From: Lumbricus rubellus
Taxonomy: Eukaryota; Annelida; Clitellata; Crassiclitellata; Lumbricidae
DNA length: 64,000 nt
Reading direction: 5' to 3'
NCBI GenBank assembly: GCA_945859605.1
Contig: OX243817.1
Location: forward strand, 28,471,888-28,535,887
The notes beneath the pieces were generated by a model. That model was given only the letters and a program-made list of their open reading frames with translations, made no database searches and was not told the DNA's origin. Of this stretch, positions 13,601 to 21,658 are shown in pieces. Numbering within the stretch: position 1 is the first letter of the stretch; each line of letters begins with the position of its first letter. The position numbers and the translations under genes are program-made.

Positions 13601-16600
13601 GTTTTAAGAACATGGATACTTATTTGATGTCTTAGATTGCCTCGTTTTAAGAACATGGATACTTATTTGATGTCTTAGATTGCCTCGTTTTAAGAACATG
13701 GATACTTATTTGATGTCTTAGATTGCCTCGTTTTAAGAACATGGATACTTATTTGATGTCTTAGATTGCCTCGTTTTAAGAACATGGATACTTATTTGAT
13801 GTCTTAGATTGCCTCGTTTTAAGAACATGGATACTTATTTGATGTCTTAGATTGCCTCGTTTTAAGAACATGGATACTTATTTGATGTCTTAGATTGCTT
13901 CGTTTTAATACAAGTTCATTTGTAGCATTCTAGTTCAGGTTCTAGTTTAAATAATTATTCTAAATTAGACAGAATTCTGTGTTATGTGTAGACCTCGACA
14001 CAACAAGCAGAGTGTATCATGGTTGCGAAAGACGGAATATATTTCCACTGAGTACAACAGATTTGCTCAGAGTGCTCAGAAAGCGGAGTCAAGGTATGCA
14101 GGATCTGGCTTTTTTCAGGTTTTTCTGCAATAGCTCAAAGTACAGTCTTCACCATCTAACAATGAGTGGGTTTTTTAGTACAAGCTCATCGTTAAGGTGT
14201 TTTAAGATTTATCTTGGAGTCATTAATCAATTGTGTGGATAGTATTTGTTGTGTTCCCTTTTTCAGTTTTTAAAATTAAACGGTATGGAATAAGTGATCT
14301 AGGGAATTGACAAAATCTTGCTTGTATTTTTTTTATTGATCCCGTTTTTGGCATAGCAGAAGTTAGACGACGAAGGTTCCAAAGTCTCCTAGTTTGGTTC
14401 CTGATGGCAGGTCAATATTTTATGTGTGTAAACAAATAGGAAAAAATGTTCGATTACTACGTTACTGTTGGTCTAGCAACTCCACCACCTTTAAATATAC
14501 AGCCAAATAAGAAGTCTTCCACATAATATATCATGCACATATTTCTAGGATCAGTTTGTTTATTTATTCGATTATTATTCTAGAGCGATTCTTTGTAATT
14601 GAATGATTTTTCGTTTTGTTGCATTGTTCTGCTTTTTTAATTCCAGAGTTGGATTCAGCATTATAAAGCAGATGAAAGATGAAGTTATGTACAAGGACCG
14701 TGAAAGCCAGATTAAGGCTATTAACGACACGTTTGATTTTGCTAAATTACCTGTGAGTCATTTTCCTCTGATAGGTGATAACCGTATCGTAATTGTAATC
14801 ATAATTGCAAATCTATGTAGTGCTTATTTGAGAGAAACTCATCAAAGGTGCTCACGTGTTCATGCTGTTTTGCATATTCCTTTTTAGGCCCTGATTGTTG
14901 CACTTCAAATTAGCAGGTATTCAAAAGCAGTCTTGCAAATGAATTCCTCAGTTTTTTCAGCTATGTTGCCACACGATAATTGACTTCCATATGCAACATG
15001 CTAAGTGAATCAGATCTGTGTCAAATAGTTCAACTAAATTAAAAATAGTTTTGTACATTGATGAGAGGTTACATGAAATGGGAATGTGTAACTTGTGTTA
15101 TATTTTTCGTATCCAGATTACGCAGCACTACAGCAAACCTGGAGTTGAACCAGTGGAAGTTCTTCCAATCTTTCCAGACTTTGAGGTTTGTTTGCATGAT
15201 ATTAGTATTATTATGTTTTTGTGTAATGTTCACGTTTGCAGTAGAGGGGAAGGACCTGTGACCAGCAATATTTCACATCTATATGCAATCATTTCTTTGA
15301 ATTTGCAGTGTATGTTCATGAGTTTTTTCATGATGATGTATTAAGTAAAACACATACTCTTCTCCTTCAACAAATTCCACTTCTTTCAGTTTGAAGCTTA
15401 ATTTTTATAAAATTTACAGAATAAATGATTGAATTAAGATTCAATGAAGATTTAATTGCTAAAACATTTGACTTGGAATGTTTCAGATGCTTCTGACTTT
15501 GGACTTGATCAGATATTATTTTGTCTAAATTTTTTCAGAGCAGTTAGTTGTAAGAAACCTTTTGCAGTCGATTGACTTTGCAGCTCAACTGATGCTAACC
15601 AATGCTTTGTGTTTTCAATTTTGTCATTGTATTGCGTGTTGCTGACTTCAGATGTGGAAGCATCCTTGCGCTCAAGTGATCTTTGACTCGGATCCCGCTC
15701 CAAAAGACAAGAGTGTGGCTGTGCAGCACGAAGAAATGTCGCAAGCTATGATCCGGTATTTCACGTTTTGCTCCTTGCTGAACATTACTAAATAATTTTC
15801 TTCTTTTCAGCCGTTTAATTGTTGAAGAAAAAGGAATAAATCCCCTGATCAATCCCTGAAGTACAGATCAATTTTTCAAAAGCCACTGAAACTTGTAGTT
15901 TTGTATGACAGTTTTAAGAAGTATATAGATATTTAACTCAAAATATCTGTATTAGAGTTTGAGATGAATTTATGTAGTCATGTATCTATTATATAAGTTT
16001 TTGTTTTTAGAGGTATGGTTGAATATGTAATTATGTATATATTATATAAGTTTTTGTTTTTAGAGGTATGGTTGAATATGTAATTATGTATATTATATAT
16101 TATTTTTGTTTTTAGTGGTATGGTTGATGAGAGTGGAGACCAGTTTGTCGCCTACTTTCTGCCGACAGGAGAAACAACGCTTAAGCGGAAGCGTGATTCG
16201 GAGGCAGAAGTGGAATTTGTTGAAGGAGAAGAGTACGTCTTACTTCCTTATCTTTAACGTTAGACTTAAAGCGAAGCAATATGCTAGGAATTATTTTGTC
16301 AGTCTCTCTCTCAAGTACTAACTGACTTGTATGAAATATTAAATTTAGCACGTTTGCTAAATGGAATATATGTTTTTAGATTTGCTTAGTTTTGTGCTTG
16401 TTATGGCGGCTGTAGATGTCTAAACGTGTTGAAACTAGATTGATGTAATTATAATATTAATCTTTGTTTATTATTTCAAATTGACATGCTGCAGTCCAGT
16501 TACAACATTTGCATATTCTGATCAGGTGATCACAAGTTATTACAGCAGTCGAATTTGACTATTTGGCAGCCATGCAAGGCAAACATCACATTTTATTGTT

Positions 16601-19600
16601 CAATTTATCAATGCTGTCTGGCGAATGAAATGTTCGAGTCAACCTTTGGGAGGGTAGCGGGATCTATATCACGTCTGTGCTGACCTTTGTTTCAGAGTTT
16701 TTCTCACTGCCCTAAATTCCTTGCTCGATTCATTCATACATAGTTACGCAAGTGACCAAATATGTCTACAGACCCTACAGCGAAATTACACCTTTCATCA
16801 CTAGCAGTTTTTTATGGTAAAATATTTTGCGGCGTTTTGTGTTTCATGTGGATTTTTGTGTGAACTTGCAGGTATGACTATGTTCTTGCACGAGAATATA
16901 ACTGGAACGTCAAGAACAAGGCTTCTCGTGGATATGAGGAGAACTATTTCTTTGTTATGAAAGATGACGGCGTTTATTACAATGAATTAGAGACGAGGTG
17001 AGAGCTGATATTTACGAATATCTTTTCAAAAAGTTTGTCAATTTTGATGCAAATATAGTTATGTAGTTAACCTACAGCCTGATTCTGTTTCCCAGATATT
17101 CAACAACATGAGGTATATCCAGAGATATAAAATTTTTCATCTGTGACACATTTGAATGCAATGGCTGTGGCATTTATTAAATTTGTGCTTTCTTGCTAGT
17201 TACATATATATTGGCTTGGGCTAAATACATTATGTGGTTTGACAAGAGTTTTGATGACTAGATTAATGATTTTCTATTCGATTACACCGGTTTTTAAATG
17301 AGCAATGAAACTGGTAAAAATGATTAAATTCGATTTATTCCATGTTGTTCCGTTTTGTTGTATTTAGAATTTTAGATTGATATTTATTTGATTTGTAATG
17401 AGTAATGTAACAATTGTAACATGTACTTTACAGAGTTCGATTGAGCAAACGTCGTAAGATCGGACCATCAGCCAGTGCGGTTGCTAAGTCTCGTCTGATT
17501 GTTAAGCACAGGAATTTCACTGACCAGGAAGTTGCAGCGCTGGTTAGTAAACTCTTTTACAACAACGCTGCATTGATTGTTCAGTTTTTAAAACACTCTC
17601 GTCGTTAAAGTTTTCAGGAAAATCTGACAGTGGAATCATATAGCCTGCTACTGAATTGCCTTGTTTGTTCTATTGCCAAAATGAACAAGTGTCACTCCCC
17701 AAGTATTGAATAGATGGCTTGTGCTTTTGTATGTAAACACCGATGATGTTAGTCTCAGTAACACAGTTGGGTGTGCTGGCCATATTACCGTAAGCTCATC
17801 TATCAGGTTATGAAAAGTGCTATATAAATTTGTTACAGCTATTTGATATTGCACCTCTTCAATCTTGGCTACTCAGGAGCACTCCCAGTCCAACCCCAGT
17901 TGAATAGGACAGTCTTAAGTACAGCAAGAAATGAGACCAGCAACTAAGCTGCTATATAATGTGGTTTGTCGCTGAAGATTCTATTGTTAGTGTGTTTGTC
18001 ACTTTCTTAGTTAGTAACCGCTTCTGTTTAGCAACAATTTTATTGATCAGTTGCTGTTTTTACCTCATGCTGGAACTTCAACATGCCAGCGTTGTGCTTT
18101 CTCAGTTGTAGAGCTCTCCATCTGTCTGGATAGTCGCCTTAAAAAATAAAGCCTTTTTTGTATTGGTTGGACTGGGTGGGCTTCTTGGCATGGCGCTATA
18201 TAAATTCTTGAAATGAATGAATTATGTAAGTGTGTAATTATGAGACTTGGTGTTAACTCGTGGCTATGGTGATGTTTCTAGGATGCAAGAGCCATGGCTT
18301 TGGAGCCGCCTGGCGAGGAGGATGATATGGATATGGCTAATCAGAAAGCAACTGCTGATGAAGAAGATGACAATGCCAATGATGCAGGTATGCTGGCAGA
18401 GATAATCATTTTGACGCCGATACCCTTTTTGAGTTTGGCATAAATTGGTAGTTTTTCTTTTCACATAAATCCTTTTATTAAGGGTTTATTTATAGAATAT
18501 AGACTCGTAACACAACCTCATTGAGTCATTATAAGTCAGTTCTAGAAATGGTTTTCAAAGACAGTGTTGTAGAAATTTTCCATTGTTCTTATTCTTCTTA
18601 TCTGAAGCAGAAGCAAGTAGAAAATTCTGGAATGATGTTGTCACAGCAGTTTCTGTTATTTTAATTTTATTTGGTTATTATCTACTACCATATTGAACTG
18701 ATTGTCTATCGAGGCATAAAAGAATGATGAGTTATTTCTGGGTGTAATAATTATTTAGACTGAAACTTTTACCAATTGAAGCATCTACAAAGTTGTAACG
18801 TTAAGGCAGCGGTTCCCAACCCGTGGCCCGCGGGCCAAAAGTGGCCCGCGAGGCCTCACAAAATGGCCCGCCAGTCTTCAGCAATGGCCCTCATCTCTCA
18901 AAGAATTAACAAAAGTGTATGAAAAATTGAGAATTTGGACAGGATAGAATATTATAATCATTTTCTATTGCAAATTATTTTATTTTGAAGTCTATAAACA
19001 TCAAACATTCTACTTTGAATTAATTATAACAATTTTTATATGCTTTTAGCTCGTTGAATTTTAGCATTGTGGCCCCCTAAATGCCCTAATGTCCATTAAC
19101 TACGAAAAGAGTGGCCCTCGTGTCTTCCAACTTTGAAAAAGTGGCCCTACAGTCAAAAAAGGTTGGGAACCACTGCGTTAAGGTGATGATCGGCATCAGA
19201 AGAACAATGCATTATATTGTATTGAGTCTATAAATTTATATAGCACCTCTTGCAGTGTGCGAGGGACCAAAAAAAAAGTGGTTTTGAGATGACGAAAAGA
19301 GGCACTTTGTCCACCAGTTGTGTTGCCCTAGTTAGTAATTGTCATTCCTGTGGTAATGACTGGATTGTTTCAGTGTAAAAATGTTTACAAATCCATTTAT
19401 GTCGACTGTTACATTTTAGGAAATGAAGCGGCCAACAGCGAAGATGAAAATGCGGAGAAGCATCAATCGGACGAAGATGAGCAAGCGCACGACAGAAGCA
19501 GAAGTGCGAGCAGAAGCCGCAGCAGAAGCAAAAGTCCGAGTCGAAGTCGCAGCCGAAGCAGAAGCAAGAGTCGAAGCAAGAGTCGAAGCAGAAGTCCGAG

Positions 19601-19718
19601 TCCGCAGCAGAATGCTTCTCCTGCTCGCAGTGCCACTCCGAGCGTTCATGGCAGCGAGAGTGAAGCAGATAACGAAGACAATGACAGGAACGAGATCTTT
19701 GGCAGTGATAGCGATTGA
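1584..19718 (+). CDS. PAF1: PAF1, RNA polymerase II-associated factor 1 (13 exons)
   Basis: PAF1 is the scaffold of the nuclear PAF1 complex (with CTR9, LEO1, CDC73 and RTF1/SKI8), which travels with elongating RNA polymerase II and promotes H2B ubiquitination. The CDS joins 1584-1645, 6938-7030, 8245-8366, 8886-8952, 13992-14093, 14647-14752, 15117-15185, 15652-15755, 16116-16232, 16872-16997, 17434-17542, 18282-18387 and 19420-19718. This is 1482 nt, 493 residues plus stop; the human protein has 531. All introns are GT-AG and the frame stays open. Hallmarks are N-terminal [20 protein letters not shown] (about 26-40), [13 protein letters not shown] (187-199), the conserved EYNWNVKNK core (about 289-297), and C-terminal IFGSDSD (487-493). 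Unusually, the tail has an Arg/Lys-Ser dipeptide run at about 420-455. Identification is by family similarity. Confidence 0.96.
1985..2045 (+). repeat. Left TIR, outer part (split by LINE)
   Basis: This is the outer 61 bp of the left inverted repeat. It matches the reverse complement of 6593-6653 almost exactly, including the AGTAGAACAGG end and the first 30-bp unit. The rest of this arm resumes at 5591, after the LINE. Confidence 0.8.
2046..5590 (-). mobile_element. Non-LTR retrotransposon (LINE, CR1/L2-like), 5' truncated
   Basis: This 3.5-kb antisense insertion sits in the left TIR of the surrounding element. Its 3' end, at the low-coordinate side, has a short TTTGAT-type repeat tail. Its 5' end falls inside coding sequence for a PHD-finger remnant, so the copy is 5' truncated. 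Compared with the intact right TIR, four host bases (TGAC) are missing at the insertion and there is no target-site duplication. The long intact ORF suggests a fairly recent insertion. The clade is assigned by RT and C-terminal motif style only. Confidence 0.85.
2436..5675 (-). CDS. LINE ORF2-type polyprotein: APE endonuclease and reverse transcriptase
   Basis: The ORF of 1079 codons has no internal stop. Residues 31-48 (Y-P-W-Y-C..C....F-P-F) look like the end of a PHD-type zinc finger. The APE-like endonuclease spans about 125-345, with Asn134, Glu161-Thr-Trp163, Gly269-Asp270-Phe-Asn272 and Ser336-Asp-His338. Reverse transcriptase spans about 600-870: Asp715 in [19 protein letters not shown] at 771-776 and catalytic FADD at 802-805. 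A C-terminal region follows, with the DYGNIVW and RAIRVI motifs typical of CR1/L2-group elements. The first about 28 residues (repeated G-Q-G-C-T-G-Q-M) are not LINE sequence: they are host TIR repeat read in frame, so the Met at 5675 is a chance fusion start. Key catalytic residues are all present. Confidence 0.85.
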   Translation of the reverse strand: MDEGQGCTGQMGEGQGCTGQMGEGQGCTDEYPWYCSNCITDIFPFNHLVDQREFLKGISDPPQGVSRTDQLNSLPKLNLNLDTDDRRSLLNNEEIDPDANFFNDSQLHASYVAPSLLYDRFHQYKDLSAVLHVNCRSIASKMPELQLLLTQAMVDVVALTETWLDEKTDSLLFIPGYKSVLNSRCGRTGGGVAFLIKENINFKVLERNDSISSTSHESLFVSINQPKGPDLVVGVIYRAPGQPINEFNDDLNLVLPELSKGNRKVILLGDFNIDLLKINEHAPTQDFLNIMTASRFLPAIDRPTRITDISATLIDNIYTNFWQEVVCPLILINDISDHLPIMIWFGNGIPSRCVKINAKRRVINDKLMTQFSESLNEANWSPVKDAITNSNPTLAYDIFISIYRKYYDETFHRAGNPKNHKDGPQKPWMTLGLLKSCKKKDKLYLKYLKSPTSENKDKYKQYRNKFKQTRINAERLYYSEEFLKYTQNLKKTWDVIKSLINGQPKATLVDSLNINGLTVDDSKKIAHAFNGYFAGVGQTLADKIPAGEKTVKEFLNPPLLGSFAVTLTNPYEIVAIVKSMKFTRSMGPDEIDPLVAKNSIESIADILSNIINCSFMTGIVPPALKVAKITPIFKQGDKQEMSNYRPISILPYFGKILEKAMCQRLNDYINKMNILYPLQHGFRPGHSTDMSLINMQDLISKAIDTNKYSIGIFLDLAKAFDTVDHNVLLSKLENYGVRGITLLWFKSYLEHRYQQVMCNGALSSRKPVRVGVPQGSNLGPLLFLLYINDLPNVSTMIKFILFADDTNVFCSHESLTTLVEIINSELAKLACWFRTNRLSLNVKKSCFIVFRSPNKSLQGHQIDLSVDGISLVQTRSVKFLGVYVDECLTWTEHINIIANKVARNLGILARISHLLPVHIRKNLYYTLINPYFDYGNIVWAANYSTRLKCLVLLQKRAIRVIAGDHRGAHTADRFEEYNIMKFENKNYYLVGNFMYKFVKGMLPEVFSNSFTRIVDVHDHNTRVSKGLSVSYARTNYRRFSIYCSGPKIWNAIPISIQSLPTYSQFKKRWRDHINLRERD
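5591..5746 (+). repeat. Left TIR, inner part
   Basis: This is the continuation of the left inverted repeat after the LINE. It contains 30-bp tandem units and ends near the motif CCTTACTTTTTC. It matches the reverse complement of the inner part of 6433-6653 with few mismatches. Confidence 0.8.
5843..5896 (+). repeat. (TATG)n microsatellite
   Basis: About 13 perfect TATG copies, inside the TIR element. Confidence 0.95.
5939..5999 (+). repeat. 12-bp tandem repeat (AAAAACACGTCG)x5
   Basis: Five near-identical 12-bp units just downstream (on the + strand) of the minus-strand ORF end, within the TIR element. Confidence 0.9.
6007..6324 (-). CDS. Small ORF with SAP-like N-terminus inside the TIR element
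   Basis: The 105-codon ORF begins [15 protein letters not shown]. This resembles the SAP-like (helix-extension-helix, DNA-binding) N-terminal motif YSxxTVxxLRxIA found in small proteins encoded by animal transposons. A basic segment follows (residues 26-36), then a Cys-rich C-terminal half with an R-R-R-R run and repeated CxC motifs, the latter partly from sequence duplicated within the element. It lies between the two TIRs and is probably cargo of the element. The resemblance is from motif memory only, and no function is assigned. A non-coding chance ORF is the alternative. Confidence 0.4.
   Translation of the reverse strand: MDYSKKTVTELRKIAERSGKHAYFTRRWIAKFIAKIDAHTRECYDDECSCKNPQPDRQQGPGETIVVRRRRNGNSPPCDVSLIDNEIIIVNCQCNGNSCLCDVRA
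6340..6421 (+). repeat. (TTTTTTTAC)n repeat
   Basis: About nine units of a 8-9-bp T-rich repeat next to the right TIR of the element. Confidence 0.9.
6433..6653 (-). repeat. Right TIR (221 bp)
   Basis: This is the intact inverted arm made of four to five 30-bp tandem units plus the unique end CCTGTTCTACT. It is the reference that shows the left arm was interrupted by the LINE with loss of four bases. Confidence 0.85.
6938..7030 (+). CDS. PAF1: PAF1 exon 2
   Basis: It codes for residues 21-52 around [15 protein letters not shown], the most conserved N-terminal block of PAF1. Acceptor CTCTTCAG and donor AG|GTAATT are intact. Confidence 0.95.
7749..7819 (+). mobile_element. 71-bp TTAA-bounded palindromic mini-MITE (piggyBac-like)
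   Basis: TTAA at both ends encloses CTCTTTAATGCCGA.. and its inverted copy ..TCGGCATTAAAGGG. It belongs to the same family as the copies at 43190, 43370, 53053 and 56650. The TTAA target and CCCTTT-type ends fit piggyBac. Confidence 0.65.
7916..8126 (-). mobile_element. tRNA-derived SINE, full length, antisense in PAF1 intron 2
   Basis: On the minus strand it starts GGGGCGCGGTGGTCTAGTGG (A-box region). It has a B box GGTTCGAATCC, then a central part, and ends in the shared tail CTTGAAGGGGCGCTATAAC. It is closely similar to the + strand copy at 55393-55609. Confidence 0.85.
8245..8366 (+). CDS. PAF1: PAF1 exon 3
   Basis: It codes for residues 52-93 with [12 protein letters not shown] and the [19 protein letters not shown] block, matching the CTR9-binding N-terminal part of PAF1. 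Acceptor TTTGTCCAG and donor G|GTGAGG. Confidence 0.97.
8619..8720 (+). mobile_element. hAT MITE fragment
   Basis: It begins CAGTGGCTCCCAACCTTTTT and continues with GGGCCAC..AGTTGGAGGACACGAGGGCC, as in the complete copies at 18807 and 57265. The 3' half is missing. Confidence 0.65.
8886..8952 (+). CDS. PAF1: PAF1 exon 4
   Basis: This short exon codes for residues 93-115 ([14 protein letters not shown]). Both phases agree with exons 3 and 5. Confidence 0.93.
9435..13908 (+). repeat. 43-bp satellite array, 104 units, in PAF1 intron 4
   Basis: The unit starts TTTTAAGAACATGGATACTT and ends TTAGATTGCCTCG. Counting from the first ATGGATACTT (9441) to the last (13870) gives exactly 103 periods of 43 bp, with no indels. 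Units are identical except at one position, GATGTC versus GAAGTC (about 27 units carry A); the first and last units also have edge changes. No ORF runs through it. It accounts for most of the 5-kb intron. Confidence 0.98.
13992..14093 (+). CDS. PAF1: PAF1 exon 5
   Basis: It codes for residues 115-149 with [17 protein letters not shown], matching the PAF1 V-P-W-M-R-K-T-E-Y-I-S block. It lies 84 bp after the satellite array. Confidence 0.97.
14647..14752 (+). CDS. PAF1: PAF1 exon 6
   Basis: It codes for residues 149-184 ([15 protein letters not shown]). Acceptor TTCCAG, donor CCT|GTGAGT, ending in phase 0. Confidence 0.97.
15117..15185 (+). CDS. PAF1: PAF1 exon 7
   Basis: A 23-codon exon coding for [20 protein letters not shown], a PAF1 signature. 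Acceptor ATCCAG, donor GAG|GTTTGT. Confidence 0.97.
15652..15755 (+). CDS. PAF1: PAF1 exon 8
   Basis: It codes for [19 protein letters not shown] and EEMSQAMI (residues 208-242), in the region that in family members pairs with LEO1. Confidence 0.97.
15980..16115 (+). repeat. Tandem copies of the PAF1 exon 9 3' splice site
   Basis: A 52-53-bp unit occurs twice before the true acceptor: TTTTTGTTTTTAG|AGGTATGGTTGA at 16011 and 16064, then TTTTTGTTTTTAG|TGGTATGGTTGA at 16116. Reading in the exon frame, both upstream copies reach stop codons, so only the last can give full-length PAF1. Confidence 0.9.
16116..16232 (+). CDS. PAF1: PAF1 exon 9
   Basis: It codes for residues 242-281: [16 protein letters not shown] and the basic LKRKRDSE stretch. 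It is chosen over two upstream look-alike acceptors because only this start is open and in phase. Confidence 0.96.
16872..16997 (+). CDS. PAF1: PAF1 exon 10
   Basis: It codes for the most conserved PAF1 core, [16 protein letters not shown] and GYEENYFF to YYNELETR (residues 281-323). Confidence 0.98.
17434..17542 (+). CDS. PAF1: PAF1 exon 11
   Basis: It codes for [14 protein letters not shown] and [13 protein letters not shown] (residues 323-359). It ends in phase 0 at CTG|GTTAGT. Confidence 0.96.
17865..17935 (-). mobile_element. SINE 3'-tail fragment
   Basis: It resembles the tail motif CACCTCTTCAA..CTACTCAGGAGCACTCCCAG..CAGTCTTAAG shared with the copies at 31366, 39590 and 61150. No tRNA part. 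Confidence 0.5.
18282..18387 (+). CDS. PAF1: PAF1 exon 12
   Basis: It codes for an acidic linker (residues 360-395, with GEEDDMDMA and DEEDDNAND), matching the Glu-rich part of the family C-terminus. Confidence 0.92.
18807..19175 (+). mobile_element. hAT MITE with perfect 8-bp TSD, PAF1 intron 12
   Basis: The ends are CAGCGGTTCCCAACC and GGTTGGGAACCACTG. The direct repeat CGTTAAGG flanks it at 18799-18806 and 19176-19183. The interior has several GTGGCCC/GGCCCGC blocks and no ORF, so it depends on a hAT transposase encoded elsewhere. Confidence 0.9.
19420..19718 (+). CDS. PAF1: PAF1 exon 13 (terminal), RS-rich tail
   Basis: It codes for residues 395-493 and the stop at 19716-19718. It starts acidic ([16 protein letters not shown]), then runs through alternating Arg-Ser and Lys-Ser at about 420-455, and closes with NEIFGSDSD as in other PAF1 proteins. 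The RS stretch is coded by an impure AGAAGC/CGAAGT repeat, so it may vary in length. It is longer and more regular than the short RS patch in human PAF1. Confidence 0.96.
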
Positions 19719-20765
19719 TACGAGACAATGGACAGTAATTTCTGTAAGAAAGAGTTGCATTGTTTACTCAACAATAACTAAATGGTGCAGGCTCCCTTTC
19801 ATCATGCCGAAGAGCGTGAATCTAACTGTTGAGTGACTGTTGGAACATGAATCCAAAATTGATTTCATTTATTACGTTTTCCAAATGTGAGGAAAATGTA
19901 GATTGGCAGTTGGAGTGACAGTATGGCATGAATGAAAAAATGCATATTCTGTTTTCATGCAGATTAAGAAATTAATCTCCATTGATTATTAGTCTGCATT
20001 AAAAAGGTAATCTGCATCTGTTCCTTTTGTATGTAGTGAATTTTGTTCTTTGAAGATTTTTATTTACTTAAGTTCTAGCTTCAGCTGTATGCTTCATACG
20101 TCAGCAAACAAATTAGCAAACTTTTCACCCTACATTAAGTTGCACCTTCTTGATCTGTTTAGCAACAGTGTTTCAGCATCACTGAGTAGTTTTGTATGAG
20201 TAACCAGATTCATGCATTGCAAAATTTTAAATCATTAACCAAAACATTTCAGACAAAAGTAAATATAGACGGGGCAATCTTTTCATATGGGTTAATTAAA
20301 CATTAAATGTACAGAACGTGAATATCAACCAATCTGCTAAAAACTGCATTGTTCAGCATTATCCAAAGCCTCAATGGTGAGACTGCTGCAGTGCCCTACT
20401 GTAAACAGCAATTACCAAATAATCTTAAGACACAGCCTACGCGTCCACTTTCATTGCTTCAAGCCAAATTCCCTCCCGAGTTCTCACCTTGTTAATGTAT
20501 ATTAATGGAGCCATTCGATTCTGTTGGTGGTGTCCCAGGCAAAAGCGGATCTACAGTTGACCACTTTATCATGACAACGATTATCAGTAAATAGTAAAAT
20601 AAATCGTTAAGTAAATGCTGTTGAAGTTGCACATTTGGATCCTTTCTGGATCCATCGCTAACTTGAACTTCTGCTTGAAACTTCTGGATCAATTGCTGTC
20701 CCCTAGCTTTCATCTACCCTTCACTCAACCTCAATGTTCAGAAGCGTTGTGGCTAATTATAATTA

Positions 20766-20879
20766 TTGGTAGACTGCTGTCTCTTATTGTGAAGGTGGGC
20801 CTATGTGATTTGGAAAGGCATGTTTGTTTTCACATAGGCCCACCGCCCACCTTCACAATAAGTGACATCAGTCTACCAA
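20766..20879. repeat. Strong imperfect hairpin (fold-back or pre-miRNA-like)
   Basis: The left arm 20766-20808 (TTGGTAGACTG...CCTATGTGA) pairs with the right arm 20830-20879, with about two mismatches and a 7-bp duplication (GGTGGGC) in the right arm, across a 21-bp loop. It is intergenic. It could be a tiny fold-back MITE or a small-RNA precursor; the sequence alone does not decide. Confidence 0.6.
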
Positions 20880-21648
20880 AATTTATGAGCTGATTTTAGA
20901 CAAGACACTTTTCTAATTCCATATGTAGGCTAAGTCTACACATTTTTCTAAAGCGGCAATACGATATAATATTATGACCTAGATTCTGCCGATTTTTCAA
21001 TGAATATAATAGAGTAGGCATACTATTCTTCACCCCTTGCCCTCTTGAATGGCCGCCACGCCGTTAAGGTCTTTTAGTCTATGGGCCGTGCTAGCCCAAG
21101 ACCTTAAGCTCTAACAGAAACATAGGCTAGCATAGAAAAGCGATCCGCATGCTAACGTAGTTAAACGACGCAGCCTACGCTCTTACAGTTCACTCCGCCA
21201 CTGCTCGTACTTTCTCAGAGCCAGTCCCAAGCCTGGAAGGGTGGCACTAATCATCATTGACATCATGCAGTGTCGTTAAACAGCACCTAGGCTCTTTAGC
21301 AGTTGGCTTCGCTTCTGGTCTGCCCTAGAAAAAGACTATTTGATTTGACTTTTAAATGGCCAAAAATGTCCTCAGCTACATATCTATGTAGGGCTACGCG
21401 TTAAGATAGGTTAATTTACTGTGACCCCATGATCTGTGCCACGCTCTGGTTTCTCCTGGCTGAAACTTGACCTATTCAACACTCTCCTTACAATGCTTAA
21501 CACTTACTGTTGTTGGACCTCAAATCATACCTCTGACAAGGATTTAATTCACAGATTTTGATTGCATTATGGTTCCATTGTTATGATTCATCGTAGGCCC
21601 TATTATAATGTTTGCTTACTTGTTTGTCTGACACCTGTACGAGACATC

Positions 21649-21658
21649 GTCACGTGAC
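21649..21658. promoter_or_regulatory. GTCACGTGAC palindromic E-box upstream of aPKC
   Basis: A perfect 10-bp palindrome with CACGTG core, about 740 bp before the aPKC start codon, of the kind bound by USF/MITF-TFE bHLH factors. The site is seen; its use is inferred. Confidence 0.35.

Noticed and set aside
9435..13908. CRISPR-like array
   Set aside because: Units are directly contiguous 43-mers with no unique spacers, in a eukaryotic intron; this is a satellite.
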